Positions 37,235-51,300 of a stretch of DNA of 64,000 nucleotides are shown here, piece by piece (the first letter of the stretch is position 1; each line of letters starts with the position of its first letter). The DNA is from Ichthyophonus hoferi. Lineage: Eukaryota > Opisthokonta > Ichthyosporea > Ichthyophonida > Ichthyophonidae. The stretch spans positions 26,711 to 90,710 of the forward strand of contig NAOQ01000058.1 in the NCBI GenBank assembly GCA_002751075.1, in the 5' to 3' direction. The translations under genes and the position numbers were made by a program. Under the pieces are notes generated by a model. The model saw nothing but the letters and a program-made list of their open reading frames with translations. It searched no databases and was not told where the DNA came from.

Positions 37235-40200
37235 ATGGACTCAACGACGCGACATGAGGAAACTGAGCCTCTTATAACTAATAGGACACAAAGCCGGATT
37301 AGGAAGCTGAGTGAGACTTATGTATTAGATGTAGAGGCGGTGGGAAAGACTCGTGAGGGTGTAAGGTAGGTAATTATTCCCATGTTTTAGTCTATTGACA
37401 TGGATGTTATGTAGCTAATTATTTATAATATTGCGCATAAGTTTTCTTTATAGTATATCATTATATTTTATTATTAATTATATTTTATATAGATATTTAC
37501 TTTACGGAATACAGGTTGTCTAGGTTAATAATACCTACATAACATAAAAATCAAGTACATATGATGTTTAGTAGAGTAATTGTTAGTGGAGCATTAATAT
37601 TATGTTGGTCTGCAGTCCCGAGACAGAGCAACGCAAAAGAGCACAAAGACAGTTAATAATAGCCAGTATTGTATGTGTTCTGTTTATGATTGCAGAGGTG
37701 ATTGGTAAGCCATGTTCTGCATGTGATTGGTTGTGGTTGTTGTTGGTTGGATGAAGCAGGGAAATTATTACTGTCTCACTGCCATCTGTGTTTTTTTATA
37801 GATGTACCACATCAATCTTCTTTTTCTTTTTTCTCCCTTCACTATTGTACAGTTTATCCTATGTATATACACACTGTTATATATACACTTCTTTCTTGCA
37901 TATTCATTCTCTTTATATACATATAAATACGAACTCTTCGACGTATCAGTCACCTTTCTTTAACTTTCCCTTTCTGCACCCCCCCCCACCCCCCACCCCA
38001 CCCCTTTCCACAGGTGGCTATATCTCCGGTAGTTTAGCTATTATGACTGATGCAGCCCACATGTTAAGTGACTTTGCCAGTTTCCTGATTAGTTTATTTG
38101 CCCTATGGATAGCAGGTCGCCCTGCCTCCAAGACCATGTCCTTTGGCTACTCCAGGGCAGGTATTGTCTTTTATATCTTATGTAGTATTGGCTTAAGCCT
38201 TTCGTAAAAAGTTAAAATGGGTGTTGGTTGGATAGATATCATGCATAGATATTAGCTGAGGAATATATGGTATGCGGGTGTGGGCTTGTATTTATTTGGA
38301 CATAATCCATACCCATTTTTAGGATTAGTATATTAGGATATTAAATCTAACGGGTATATGTAGTTTTCTAATTTAACATGTTTTTGTCGAGTTTAATACG
38401 CGTGCTCCCTTTTCTTATTGGTGAATGGCGTTATATATACTTTATAATTGGAATATATCATGTATAGATGGGTGGTGGATGCTGCTATAAGTAATATGCA
38501 GCTAATTATAGATGGAGTGATTAGGGAATAGTAGTCTTATGTCACATATAAATAGCCAGGTCTTGTTTTTCTTCATCTTTATACGTTCTGATACGTGCAA
38601 TTGCATTCACATAACGTAATATAATATTGTATAATATAGCATATCAGATTATGCCAGACCATATCATATCCTACCCTACCCTATTCTAACCTACTAACCT
38701 CTGTCTCTACGCACAGAGATCCTTGGGGCTATCATGTCGGTGTTTATGATCTGGGTACTAACAGGAGTGCTAATATATGAGGCTGTGCAACGGACTATCC
38801 ACCCTGAACCGGTGGATGGCAAGATTATGTTTATTACTGCCTGTCTAGGCCTGGGCGCTAATATTATGTATGTATGTATGTAGGATTATATATATATATA
38901 TATAATAGAGTAGTGTATAGTATAACATAGTATAGTATATATGTTTTCTACGTGTATCTACCAAGAAAAATATCAATAACGTTATCTTTGTATGCATAGA
39001 AAATCCACCCAATATTCATAGTTACATAAAGATAGGCATATAATTGTATGTATTTATTTTTGCAAACGTTTATATTGTTTTACTGTTAAAATTATAAAAG
39101 CTATGAATGCACCTATGAGAGATAATGATTAGATTTATGCAAGCAATGGTACATTGGTTTGTTTTCAATATATCATCATATTAACCGGTGTGAATCAACC
39201 AATAGGGGTATATATGTTCTATTTTGAATGTATCTACCTATTATCACTGTGTTTTAATTGCATTCACCACTCTATCATCTCTATCTTTTTAACATGTAAT
39301 TGCAATATATATCCACATAGTATGTATACTATGTAGTTGCAACAGCTCTCTCATATTATACTACTAACAATACATATATCTCTGCTCATCTACCCCACCC
39401 TTTATTTCTTATTATAAAACTTATTACATCTTGTTATCTCTCTTATATACTCTGTTATTCGCTTGTTTTTTATTTAGTTTGCGCTTATTACATACTTTTA
39501 ACCTTGCATAATCTGGTAATATTGACACCTATACCTACATATACATATACACATACACACCCACCCACCTATAGTATGGCCCTCACCCTAGGACACAATC
39601 ACGGTCATGGTGGAGTCGGACATGGTCACTCTCACGGGGGAGAGGTGGCTCCCAGGAAAGTTGAATACCTCGATGATGAGGAGGATGATAAGAAGGATAA
39701 CCATTCCCACAGTCACGGAGGAGGTGAGCATCATGACCATGCACATAAAGAAAGTGAGCATCATGACCATGCACATGAAGAAAGTGGCCATCACGACCAT
39801 GCACATGAAGGATATGATGCGGTGCAAGTGACCCATGATAATGGCCATAGTAAGCCAAGAAAGGGAAGAAAAAGCAAGAAAGGGAGCGAGGGTCATGGTC
39901 ATGCTCATGGGGGTAATGTTAACGTCAGGGCTGCCTTCATACACGTCATTGGTGATATGGTTCAGAGTGTGGTAAGTTAGGTGGGATGATGTGTGTGATG
40001 GGATATAGTAGAATATAAGTAGGGTATAATTGGACATAATGGTATATCACGAAGACGTGATTAACTAGATGGAGAGGTAACTAGAATATATGATGGTATT
40101 ATACATATTTATGAGTGCCTATATGTATAGAATAGAATAGTGAAAGAAGGATGAGAGATCTCAATAGAAACATAAAGCAAATCTAGAATAGTAACTACAT

Positions 40201-42120
40201 AAGATAATATTACCCCCTATATCTCTACATATTAATTAATTGGCATATTACCTTTATTGATACATAATTGGCCAGTAATTCATACTTAGAAAGTTTGTTT
40301 TTATTAATTTATTGACCCATTGCTTCCCAGTAGAAACAGCATAGAATCATATAATAGAGGCTATATATGTATATTTTATAGTTAACTGTTAACTGTGTGT
40401 GTAATTATTTGCAGTTGTGTATGTTTTGTATTAAGACAAAGTTTCCATAACTATAGTATTGTATATGGTATTTGTTATGTGTTATATGCGCTTCAGATAG
40501 TTAACCAGTTGCCTTGGTGTGTGATTATTCATATTTCAGCATATTTATACCGAAGCAAAACACCTATAACCATATTATCATATATATAAAAGTATAAATA
40601 TATTTTATTGTTTTTAGAAAAGTTTTGACTGATGGATGGGTTTTAACAGGGTGTGATTATTGCTGCTATCATCATTTGGATTCGTCCAGACCTCACCATT
40701 GTCGATCCTATCTGTACATTCCTTTTCTCCGTTCTTGTTTTATTTACCACTTTCACCCTGTTGAAGGTATGATACCTACTCTCTGGTCTCGTGTTTTATC
40801 ACATCTTTCATCGTCTAGGTTATTACTTATTTTAATGGTTATTTTTTATTTTATTTTAATACCTATTGTATTTTCTATCTCATCATATCTAACCATAAAT
40901 TTTACATTTCTTCTTAATCATTTGTTTACACCATACCATCTATGTCATTTCATATTGGCGCATGTATATGCCATATACACAACATGCAGACACGCCTATA
41001 TATGCACTTACCTACCTAACCTCTTACATCATGTCCCTCTCCACACAGGACACTCTCAATGTATTAATGGAAGGGACCCCGGAGGGAGTAGATCCTGTGG
41101 CCCTTACCAAGGATCTAGAGGCCATTCCAGGCGTCACCAAGGCCCATGACCTTCATATATGGTCTATTACTGTTGGTAGGTTAGGGTGCAAGGGATAGTA
41201 CGGTGTGGGATAGAGAATGTATGGAGGCATTGATATGGGGTGATATACTATTGTTACACTATTATGCAGTTCTATGATTATGATACACTAATCCTATCAA
41301 CGCACAATTTTAACAACATACATGCTAAGCAGTACATGCATACTATGATAGTTTTATTATTCCTATAATCAATACACACTGACCTTCCCACTTTGGCTTA
41401 ACAGGAAAACCTGCCTCATCTATCCATCTGACTATCTCCAGTGAGCATGCTGATAAAGCGGTATGTTGGGATGTGGTTGATTTATGTTGATATTATCTTA
41501 TATATATACTCTAGGTAAAGTTTATGTAGCTGTGGCTATGTCATCAAAGATTAACCGTAGATACTTCTTATTAGGGTTATATGTTTGCCCTCCTCTTACC
41601 TACTTATCCAATGAGAGTGGTGTATAATTATAATTGTTGTAGTGGGACCAATAAAATCATTTAATAAGAACATAAGATTAAGCATTATAGCCAATCTATT
41701 GCATGCATTATATACTTAAATTGTCTTATGTTATTACACGCTAGTTATTATATAACCCTGTTTATATCCACTTAATCACTGCTGTCTGCCCACGATAGTT
41801 AAAAATCAGTAAGAATACTTAAAAATTTGAAACTATCATGCAATATCGTACAGCATTGGGAGATTCAATTTACAGAGGGCGACCGTAAATAGAATAAGCA
41901 CCACACCTCACATAGTATACTACTCATTGAATTATAAAAGGCCATTTAACTAACCAATGTGTATTCATTATAGAGCATATTGTTGATGGCACAGCAGTTG
42001 GTTTGTGGCAAGTATGGTATACATCATACTACTATCCAATTAGAAGAGGACGATCAGGAAAGTCACTGCATGGGAATGGATGCGTGCAACAATATTTGCC
42101 CTACCGGAAGATCTAGTTAA
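37235..42120 (+). CDS. SLC30A: zinc transporter, SLC30 (ZnT2/3/4/8-like)
   Basis: Nine exons (37235-37365, 37616-37704, 38014-38160, 38717-38867, 39575-39971, 40650-40766, 41049-41175, 41405-41460, 41974-42120), all phases consistent, 453 residues. SIVCVLFMIAEVIGGYISGS is helix I, and SLAIMTDAAHMLSDFASFL is helix II with the zinc site H-x-x-x-D. RAAFIHVIGDMVQSV is helix V with the second H-x-x-x-D. The cytosolic domain has EGTPEGVDP and KAHDLHIWSIT. Exon 5 holds a long His-rich loop between helices IV and V (GHNHGHG, HSHSHGGG, then three HHDHAH repeats). It is a zinc/proton antiporter that exports zinc from the cytosol, in this subfamily mainly into vesicles. Which of ZnT2/3/4/8 it corresponds to cannot be decided, and it is probably pre-duplication. 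The C-terminal tail has a Cys cluster (CMGMDACNNIC). Confidence 0.95.
39716..39808 (+). repeat. 30-bp in-frame repeats encoding HHDHAH units
   Basis: Three consecutive 10-codon units (EHHDHAHKES, EHHDHAHEES, GHHDHAHEGY) in exon 5 of the zinc transporter. Near-identical nucleotides (GAGCATCATGACCATGCACA) indicate recent expansion of the zinc-binding loop. Confidence 0.9.
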
Positions 42121-42245
42121 ATCTTATGATGGCAGTTTATTTGTTCTTTATTATGTGTTATATTATGAGTATATATGTACGCATAATGTATACGTATATA
42201 CATATACTAGGATGTCTTGTGTGATTAGATTATAAATAGATTGTG

Positions 42246-42251
42246 AATAAA
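42246..42251 (+). terminator. AATAAA polyadenylation signal of the zinc transporter
   Basis: Hexamer about 125 bp after the stop codon at 42118-42120. Confidence 0.45.
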
Positions 42252-42665
42252 CTGGCCGTAGGATTGCAACCATAGTGTAATATAATATCTTATATTATGT
42301 TGCGATGTAATTGAAGCCATGACTATAGAATCACAAAATATAATAAACTTTACTATGTGGTTGCTATGCAAATAAACGGACTAGGAAATTACAACAATGG
42401 TGTTGTGTTGTAACTCGACATTTCTCTACCTATCTATTTGCTGTAATATATATATATATATTATTACAAAGTTATTTGTTTTACACCCACCACAGTAAAA
42501 AAATACTATTTTTTGTAAGCCTCCAGCAGGAAAAGTAGAAGCTAAATAGGTTAATCTAGTTCTAAAATGCAAGCTAATAAGATAGTGTCATAGTTAGATG
42601 GATGATATGACTGGTTATAATATCATTGGCTGTTATATAAAACAATATAATGATATATTATTATA

Positions 42666-42890
42666 CAGGGGATATTATACAATGGCTCCCGAAAATAACT
42701 CGGTAAATCCCGAAAATAAATAGAAATTTTGAATATAGAAATCATACGTAAAAAAAAACGAAATAGAATAATAAAGAAGTGAAAAGAAATTTGTACTTTT
42801 TTACATACATTTCTTATCATTTTTTTTGAAGAAAATTGTTATTCAAAAAAAAAAAAAAAAAAACTGCCCATTTATTTCCAAGAACCCCTG
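42666..42890. mobile_element. possible short MITE (CAGGGG...CCCCTG)
   Basis: A 225-bp unit bounded by TA-CAGGGG and CCCCTG-TA, with extended matching TTA/TAA outside. The inside has two CCCGAAAATAA repeats and a run of about 18 A. Only seven to eight bases of terminal inverted repeat are convincing, and no second copy was found in the window, so the call is tentative. Confidence 0.35.
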
Positions 42891-43699
42891 TAATATTAAT
42901 ATATTCTGTGGTTTATGTCAATCACCTGTGCTTATATAGGAGTATAACAATAATATGGTATATTATGTGATTAGAATCCTAATAAATTGTAACTACCGAG
43001 ATTACAACATGTTGTAATGATATAATATATCTGATTGGTGCCTACTTCAACCTGGTTAGTTATAACTTCTCTCATTTGGGATAGCAGCCACAATTATAAG
43101 CGGAGAATTAAATAAAGACAACAGCTCAATTCAGTTTAACTGTATAAACTAAGAAAAGGATCATATCATAGAATTCTAATATAGTTTCTAATATATAATA
43201 CTATATATAGATGGCTTGATGGTCGGGCTATTAATTAATTAAACAAACGTCATTGATAGCTTATTATCACGCAATCAATTAGTTTATACGATAGTTATAT
43301 ATATATTGAGAGTGGGTGCCTAAAAACATTAATATTCTAATAGGATAAATACTATTTTCTGTTTTCATCGCGTTATAAAGCACCTGATATTGAGTGGTGC
43401 TATCAGTTATTAAATATTAGTTGCTTAATATACCAATTAGAAGGCTGTATTATACATATACATTGTGACAGCCAACATATTCACTTGAGTAGAAGTCATT
43501 TAATTTTATTTCTGCTGATCTTTTGAATCCTGGCTATATACCACAGTAGGTAAATTTACTCTTTTCTTAGGCCATTTAAACTAGCCAATTAAGAGTCTAT
43601 AATAAAATCTAACTTCAGTTGATCCCATAAGATAACCAATAAGGTCATCTGTATGTCCACAAATTAAAGGAAGTAACACAACCCCTATTAGCCAATCAA

Positions 43700-46600
43700 T
43701 TAGGCGAACAGGCCAGCAAACACCTTTTTCTCTCTATCTAATTGGGCCTTCAACTGCTTAGTAGCAAAAAGGAGTTCTTTCTTTGCTGCAGCGTTGGTGG
43801 GGTCTATTTCGATCACACGCTGAAGAGAGAGAGAAAGTGTTAGAAACAGTCATAACTTTACTGTACATGCATACCTTACAATATACTATTAAAGATATAT
43901 TGCTGAGTAATAATATTACCGTATATATATATATATATATATACATGTGCTAAATAAGTTAGATAGGGGGGTGGCCAAGTATACTAGTATCTCTGCCTTT
44001 AAACAGCACTGTCTTTGCTGAGATAAAAGCTACTATACTATTATCCTATCATAAAGAATAAGGTATAAGGCTATATGAACAGTATGATTATGTTATATAT
44101 CAGAATGTACAATACAATGCAATGGTAGTACTGGTCAGTTTTATCAGCTCTATCTTACCTGTAGGATTACCTTGGCCTCCTCCATCTTCTTGGTGGCGCT
44201 GGAGGGAGTGAATATGATTGAGTATAAACTATTATTTAAAATTTTAAAATGCCTATCATTTTTTACTAGTTAATCTTGTAGATATAAATAGTGTGCAATG
44301 GTTAATATGTTTTTACGTACAAGTATGGAAAAAAAATACTAGGGTGTTACGGATAAAACAACTAGATATAGAGGTAGGTAGATAGGTAGATAAGTAAATA
44401 AGTAGACATAGATGGGAAGAGATAGATAGATGGGTGGATGGTGAATGGTACGTACTTTAAGGCACACCCCTTCCTGTATAGAGCCTTGACGTTGTTTTCA
44501 TGCGTCTTAAGAATCNNNNNNNNNNNNNNNNNNNNNNNNNNNNNNNNNNNNNNNNNNNNNNNNNNNNNNNNNNNNNNNNNNNNNNNNNNNNNNNNNNNNN
44601 NNNNNNNNNNNNNNNNNNNNNNNNNNNNNNNNNNNNNNNNNNNNNNNNNNNNNNNNNNNNNNNNNNNNNNNNNNNNNNNNNNNNNNNNNNNNNNNNNNNN
44701 NNNNNNNNNNNNNNNNNNNNNNNNNNNNNNNNNNNNNNNNNNNNNNNNNNNNNNNNNNNNNNNNNNNNNNNNNNNNNNNNNNNNNNNNNNNNNNNNNNNN
44801 NNNNNNNNNNNNNNNNNNNNNNNNNNNNNNNNNNNNNNNNNNNNNNNNNNNNNNNNNNNNNNNNNNNNNNNNNNNNNNNNNNNNNNNNNNNNNNNNNNNN
44901 NNNNNNNNNNNNNNNNNNNNNNNNNNNNNNNNNNNNNNNNNNNNNNNNNNNNNNNNNNNNNNNNNNNNNNNNNNNNNNNNNNNNNNNNNNNNNNNNNNNN
45001 NNNNNNNNNNNNNNNNNNNNNNNNNNNNNNNNNNNNNNNNNNNNNNNNNNNNNNNNNNNNNNNNNNNNNNNNNNNNNNNNNNNNNNNNNNNNNNNNNNNN
45101 NNNNNNNNNNNNNNNNNNNNNNNNNNNNNNNNNNNNNNNNNNNNNNNNNNNNNNNNNNNNNNNNNNNNNNNATAGATAGATGGGTGGATGGTGAATGGTA
45201 CGTACTTTAAGGCACACCCCTTCCTGTATAGAGCCTTGACGTTGTTTTCATGCGTCTTAAGAATCTTGTCGCAGACTTCAATGCACTATGTATATGTATG
45301 TATATATATTATTAAAGGTATAATACTATTTAAATCCAAGTATACAAATCAAAATTGGCTTAATTTTACTTAGTAATTCAGCGATTAAAATTACAACATT
45401 ACATACTAGAATATAATAACAAAGACACTGTAGCAACCTATATATCCTATTCTTACCCATGTATACAATATATATCTTATAATTACCTGTTGATATTTCT
45501 TTAACTTAAGAGTGCAGGCAGCTACGTTAAGGCGAGCAGCCAATAGCAATGCATTCTTCTGATCTTTTTCCTCTGGCTTATCGAACCCTGTCTCGGTCTA
45601 TATTTAGATATGATGTTAGCTAACATCACGTACCATATTAGGCCAATGGATATATATAAGATGCTTAGAGCTAGATGTTTAATGTGATGGAAAGAAATTA
45701 TGCAGTTAATTATGTTAGGAAGGTGGGGAGGGGAAAGGGGTAAAAAGCGCTTATTGGTCTAAGTACCAAAATGGGGATCTAATCTCAAGGTATTTGATCA
45801 ATACATTTCCAATGATATCTGTGATATTATCTGCATAATCAAATATGCTTAGCTCGTAAACTTATATTGAAAAATCTCCTAATTTTGATTCATTGCAATG
45901 CTTAGCAAAAAGTTCAAGTTAACCAATAAGGAGCCACCAATCTTTCCAATTGACTGTACCGTCTAATGGAAACTCTTTGGTTTACGATAGGCCAATAGAT
46001 TTTTCACTTTTATACAAGCATTAATAAACAAATATCTATCACATTGTCCTATCCCCAAGCCCAATCTAATTGGTCCATATAAAATAAAAATGGATTACGA
46101 TTATGTATGCTGTGAGAAGGAGTATTAATTGGATATATAGTAGAGGGAGGTAAATAATATTAAGAACTTACATCAACAGTCTTGTCAGACTGTTCGTAGT
46201 GCTTCACGGCAGTGGTGTATTTGCCTGTGATTGATAGGACAGAGAAGTTGAGTGTGTATTTAACCTATGGAGTGAGAACATTGTATTTAAATCTACCTAC
46301 ATACAATCAGTATAGAGTAGTCTAGTTAGCCTGATACTCTATACGCTGTGAATTTTAATATTCCATATATAGCTAATCCATTCCATATCAATCCCAATAC
46401 CCACTAAGCTATAAGCTCATACAAGAACTTACACACCATGCAGAGTGCCACCCACCAATCACCCACACTATTACTATATATTATTAAACACACTTATATA
46501 AGGCTAGACCATTCCGGCATAAAAATATAATACATCCAATTATCTATCCCAATGACTATATAGACCAATCACGTGGCTTTAATTTTACTAAAGCGGGATT

Positions 46601-46781
46601 TAATGGCCACGTGCTATCCAATAATATATTCAGCCTAAGCATCATGCAACCTTGTAATGAATAACACTCATTGGATAGATGGGGAGAAGAGTAAAGATAG
46701 TGTTGAGACATAAGTGTGTTGGTTGACTAAAGGATATACATTTAAACCTATATGTAGGCATACAATTGCATATATATATAT

Positions 46782-46816
<35 letters not shown>

Positions 46817-48357
46817 ATGTGCTATGGGTTATTTACGATAACAACATTGGTATAGCAAGGATAGGAACGTTTATGAGTTGTGATTAATATCTACTAAGAC
46901 AATTTCTAATTTATATTTATCCAGATACACTAATAAAACTGCTGTTCGCAAGAGTGGGCTGATTGATAATTTGTATTAAATGCATTGATATTCTTTTTTT
47001 CTAATGTGTTTATATATATATACCTACATACAGCATGCACAGCTACCCTTCTTATCCCCTCTCCCCACCTTACCTTCCTTAAACAGTACGGTACCAGAGG
47101 CCTTTAGTTCCTCAGCCTTCTTCAATCTTTCAGCTGTATCCATCTCGTATATCTCCTTCTCTTTCTATAAGGAGAGAAAGAAAAACCATTGGTAATTGAT
47201 AGTTTAAACATGGATAAAGAACGGTTTTGTTATAATACAAGTAAAAAAGGTGTAGGTTTCCAGGGCATTAGGACTAATATATATATATATACACCAACCC
47301 ACCTTAAAGTCCACCAAATTAACTACATATGACCTGTCCTCGGTGCTGATAGTCTCTACGTCAGGGTCTTGATGACTAGGGGCCACCACAATCTGTGATG
47401 TCTCTCCTGTAAAGTCGAGGGTGAGTGTGGGCTACTTGACTGCTAGAGTGGTAGGTGTAACTATGTAAGTATGTGTATGTGTATGTATGAGTAAATGTGC
47501 AAGTAGGTATGTACGTATGTATGGCTGGATGTATATATATATGCATTATAGTATGTATGATAGTATAGGGTAGTGTAGTGTATGTATATATATATGTATA
47601 TCCTCTTTAACTCTCCCTGCATACCCCTCTATCTCTTAACCTACCCTTATGCATCATTAAGATGGCAGCCTCAACCCCTTCAGGTAGCTGACCACAACAT
47701 AACTGTACGCTCTTTGGCTGAGTCTCTCCCAAGGTCTCTCCCTCACTCACTGCTACTGTAACTGTGGCAAACTGCAGGGGGAAAGGATAGGTGGGTTAGG
47801 AAGAGAAGTAAAAGTAGCATAGGTAACATAAGTATTACAAGTAATACAAGTGAAAAAACACAATACAAGTAACATAGATAGTATAAGTAATATAATTATC
47901 CTTCCTAGGCAAGAGAAATCATTGGCAGTGGCGGCACTCTACTTGCCTTATTAGGAGTGGTGTAGCCCTCCCCATCCATCAGTTTAATCTTTTTAATTCC
48001 ACTATCTCCCACCTTAGTGACCTCCTTCCATGAGTGGAGCTCTACCTGTTATACCATGCCCTCTGATTGGTTAGCAATGGTCGACAGGATTAATGATATC
48101 CTAGACAGACTCTTGACTGATTGGTACACTTAACTATGCTAATTACACTATATACCAAGTCATATGATTGGTTTGTCTTGTCTAATAGAATTATTGCCTG
48201 ATAATTAATGATCAGTTGAAGATTGCCTGGGTAGACTATTGGTGCATTAACCCATGTTAATTAGACTAAAAATAGACTGTATATAACAACATGACGCCAT
48301 AGCATTGGATAATAGTCATGCCACATATGACTCAAGATAAACTCAAAAATTATATGC

Positions 48358-48394
<37 letters not shown>

Positions 48395-51300
48395 TAAAGA
48401 TATATTACAATACCTCGAAATCTACATAAGCATTGGGCTCTACATGAGGAGCTAATCCCTTCTCTCCATACCCATAGCTAGAGGCACAGTGTACCTTCAT
48501 GACCGCCCTGTAATTGATGTGAATGTTAATTAATTAATTAATCCATATATAGGCATTATTACCTCCTTGAAGCATATAGTATCTCTAATCATATAAGTAG
48601 GTACATTCCCCTTAAAGCTATAGTGTCCCTAACAGCATACATATTATCTCTTCTTCACGCTCTTTAGTAATTCGTAATAGGTTTTATTATTACGCGCAGC
48701 CAACATATATTTAAATACAGACAGTAATTGGTTACCCAAGCACCATAAGTCTTAATTTTAATATATGGGGGATAAAATCATTTCTACTCATTTTCACTAT
48801 AAGAAATAATATCAATTATCACCAATAATAAAAGCTATCGTTCACATGGGTTGTCAAGTAAAATTAAAGGAAACAGTGGGATTGGGTGCTAATTCCCCAT
48901 GCAAAGCTTAATTGGAGGTTGCTTTGCATTATAACTAGCAAGAAATTGTTAATGGCACTTGAAATAATTATTGGATAAAGTCATAGAGGCTTCAGTTGGT
49001 TTACACTCCTGTCTATTTCTAAAAATTAACTGAGATGGAAGAGATTCAGAACCATGTAAACCATCACCTACCAATAGGACTTACATATATATATGGGAGA
49101 TAAGAGCCAAGAGGAATAAGGTGCCAGGCGATTATGCGAAAAGAATTACTGAGAATAGAGAAAAAAAGAAACAGAGATATATATAAAGAGTTATAAACTA
49201 TGGTTGAAGATGGTTGGTTAGATATCACATACCCTTTCTTCATCTTACGTAAGGCCTGTTCTATTCCCTTAGGGGCACTCTTAGATCCCATCTTATACTG
49301 CATCTCCTTCTCTTCCACAAATGTCTCTCCCTTTTCATTAATACCTGTCTCCTCCAATCCGGTTAGATAGATTAATGTGTCTAACTAATGAATGCCTACT
49401 TTCTGTAACTATATAGCTATATATGATGCATATGAATCTGTAAATGGATAGATAGAAAGAAATAGAATGATTGGATGAATAAATAAGAGTATGACCATAT
49501 AAAGAGGGAGTGCAGTCACATTATTATTATTATTACATATATAAACACACATGAAGCATACACATACACACCCACCTTTGTATGAGATGACGCACATCTC
49601 CTCATCTTTAGGGTTCTTCCAGCCGTCTCCCTCCTTCACTATCTTTCCTACTACTCCTCCATCACCACTGAGGTCCTCTCCGCTAGTCTATAGACGCAAT
49701 AGATAATAATTAGTCACGTGATACGATGCGTGCACTACCAATCAACAGGTGGGTTGAGGTACTAGTATCACCATGGCAGCTAGTCACAGGACTGACTTGT
49801 ATTTACAATGCCATGGCATATAACATCATTATGACATTATAATACCCCACTCTTTCCTGCTCTAGTAATCTCTACAGTTTATCCTCTATCATATTGTACT
49901 CTCCTCAAACATATCTTTATTGGTCAATCAGGTAGTTCAAGTAGTTATATATGGTTGTATAAATAGACGATCTCCCTATCATTCGGAGTTGCAGGAATGT
50001 GTGCAAATAGGTATATTGTGCATTTGTGTATAGTCCAATCATTAGTATCATTATAACTCTTCAATCATTAAAACCCAGGTATGTATTGGCTAACTGAATC
50101 ACACCCATACACCTTTTTGACAATTAGGCCATACATAGGTGTTGATTAATTAATTAATTATAGCCTAAATTAATCTCTTAATTAAAATTAATCAAAATAT
50201 ATGTATTACTCGCTATTATCACAAGAACAAGAAGATGTAATTCTACTGGTTAGCTCCAAATGGATCAATAAGAAACGGAGGAAATAAAAGGGTGATATGT
50301 GATTGAGCCCATAGACTAATACTATTAATATATCAAGTTAGCTGAAGATACCATTAGAGAACCAATAAGTATTATTAGCTAACATTTAAAAGCCATTTCA
50401 TACCCAGCTAATCAATTCCACATCGAAGTTCAATGTAGCATCAGCCGGAATAGTAGGAGGGCTGCCAGCCTTGCCATAAGCATAGTCTTCCCTACACTGT
50501 AACACGGCATGCTCCCCCTTAGTCATAGAGGCTAGACCCTTGTCCCATCCCTTGATTACCTGGCCTATGAGGCAGTAGGGGTAGGGGTAGGGGTAGTGTT
50601 AAGTAGGTGTATGGAAGGAGGGAGGAGCGAAGGAGTATAGGCGTGGTGATTGGATAGGTGAGGGGTGAGAGGTGAAAAGTGAAAAGTGAGAAGTAATGTT
50701 AGTAATGGCGGGTGGGTGTCGGGGGTGGTAGCAACAGCGAGATATACTGAAAAGAGAAAAAGGGAGAGGAAAAAGGACAAATAACAATGCTAATGGTAGC
50801 AGTGGTAGTGGTACTACTAATAATAATAATATAAACGATAGGTCAATAGTAGTATTGAACTATAAAGATAGAGGGGTAACAGAGAAAAATCCAAAAACAA
50901 TAAACAAAAATAAATAAATAAATAATCAAAATAAAAATGGCTATTAATATATATACATGCATAATACATATATATGCATATCTACAATCATACATACACA
51001 CTGAACAACAGGCATAAGAAGAGTCTGAACTAAGTTAACAAGTAGATAATTAATTATTCAATCTATATACTTTAACCCAAGTAGCAAACCCATGTTTCTA
51101 AGTATGTACACAAAAATCGCCCTTTTTACCTTAATATTCCTACACCTGCATACAACACACACACATACCTTGTCCCAGCTTAAAGGTGAAAGGTTCGTTT
51201 CTCTTACGACTACTATCGAACTCAGTGCCATCGAGAAGGGTTCCTACATAGTGAACACTAACGGTATCCCCCTTCTGGGGTTTCTCATCACCAGCTCCCT

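Noticed and set aside
39583-40037. Antisense and shifted frames over the His-rich loop
   Set aside because: Shadows of zinc-transporter exon 5; the sense frame is fixed by exon phases and by helix V (FIHVIGD).
44438-45217. Frames of about 240 residues across the N run
   Set aside because: Composed of unknown bases; the ends are duplicated FKBP exon sequence.
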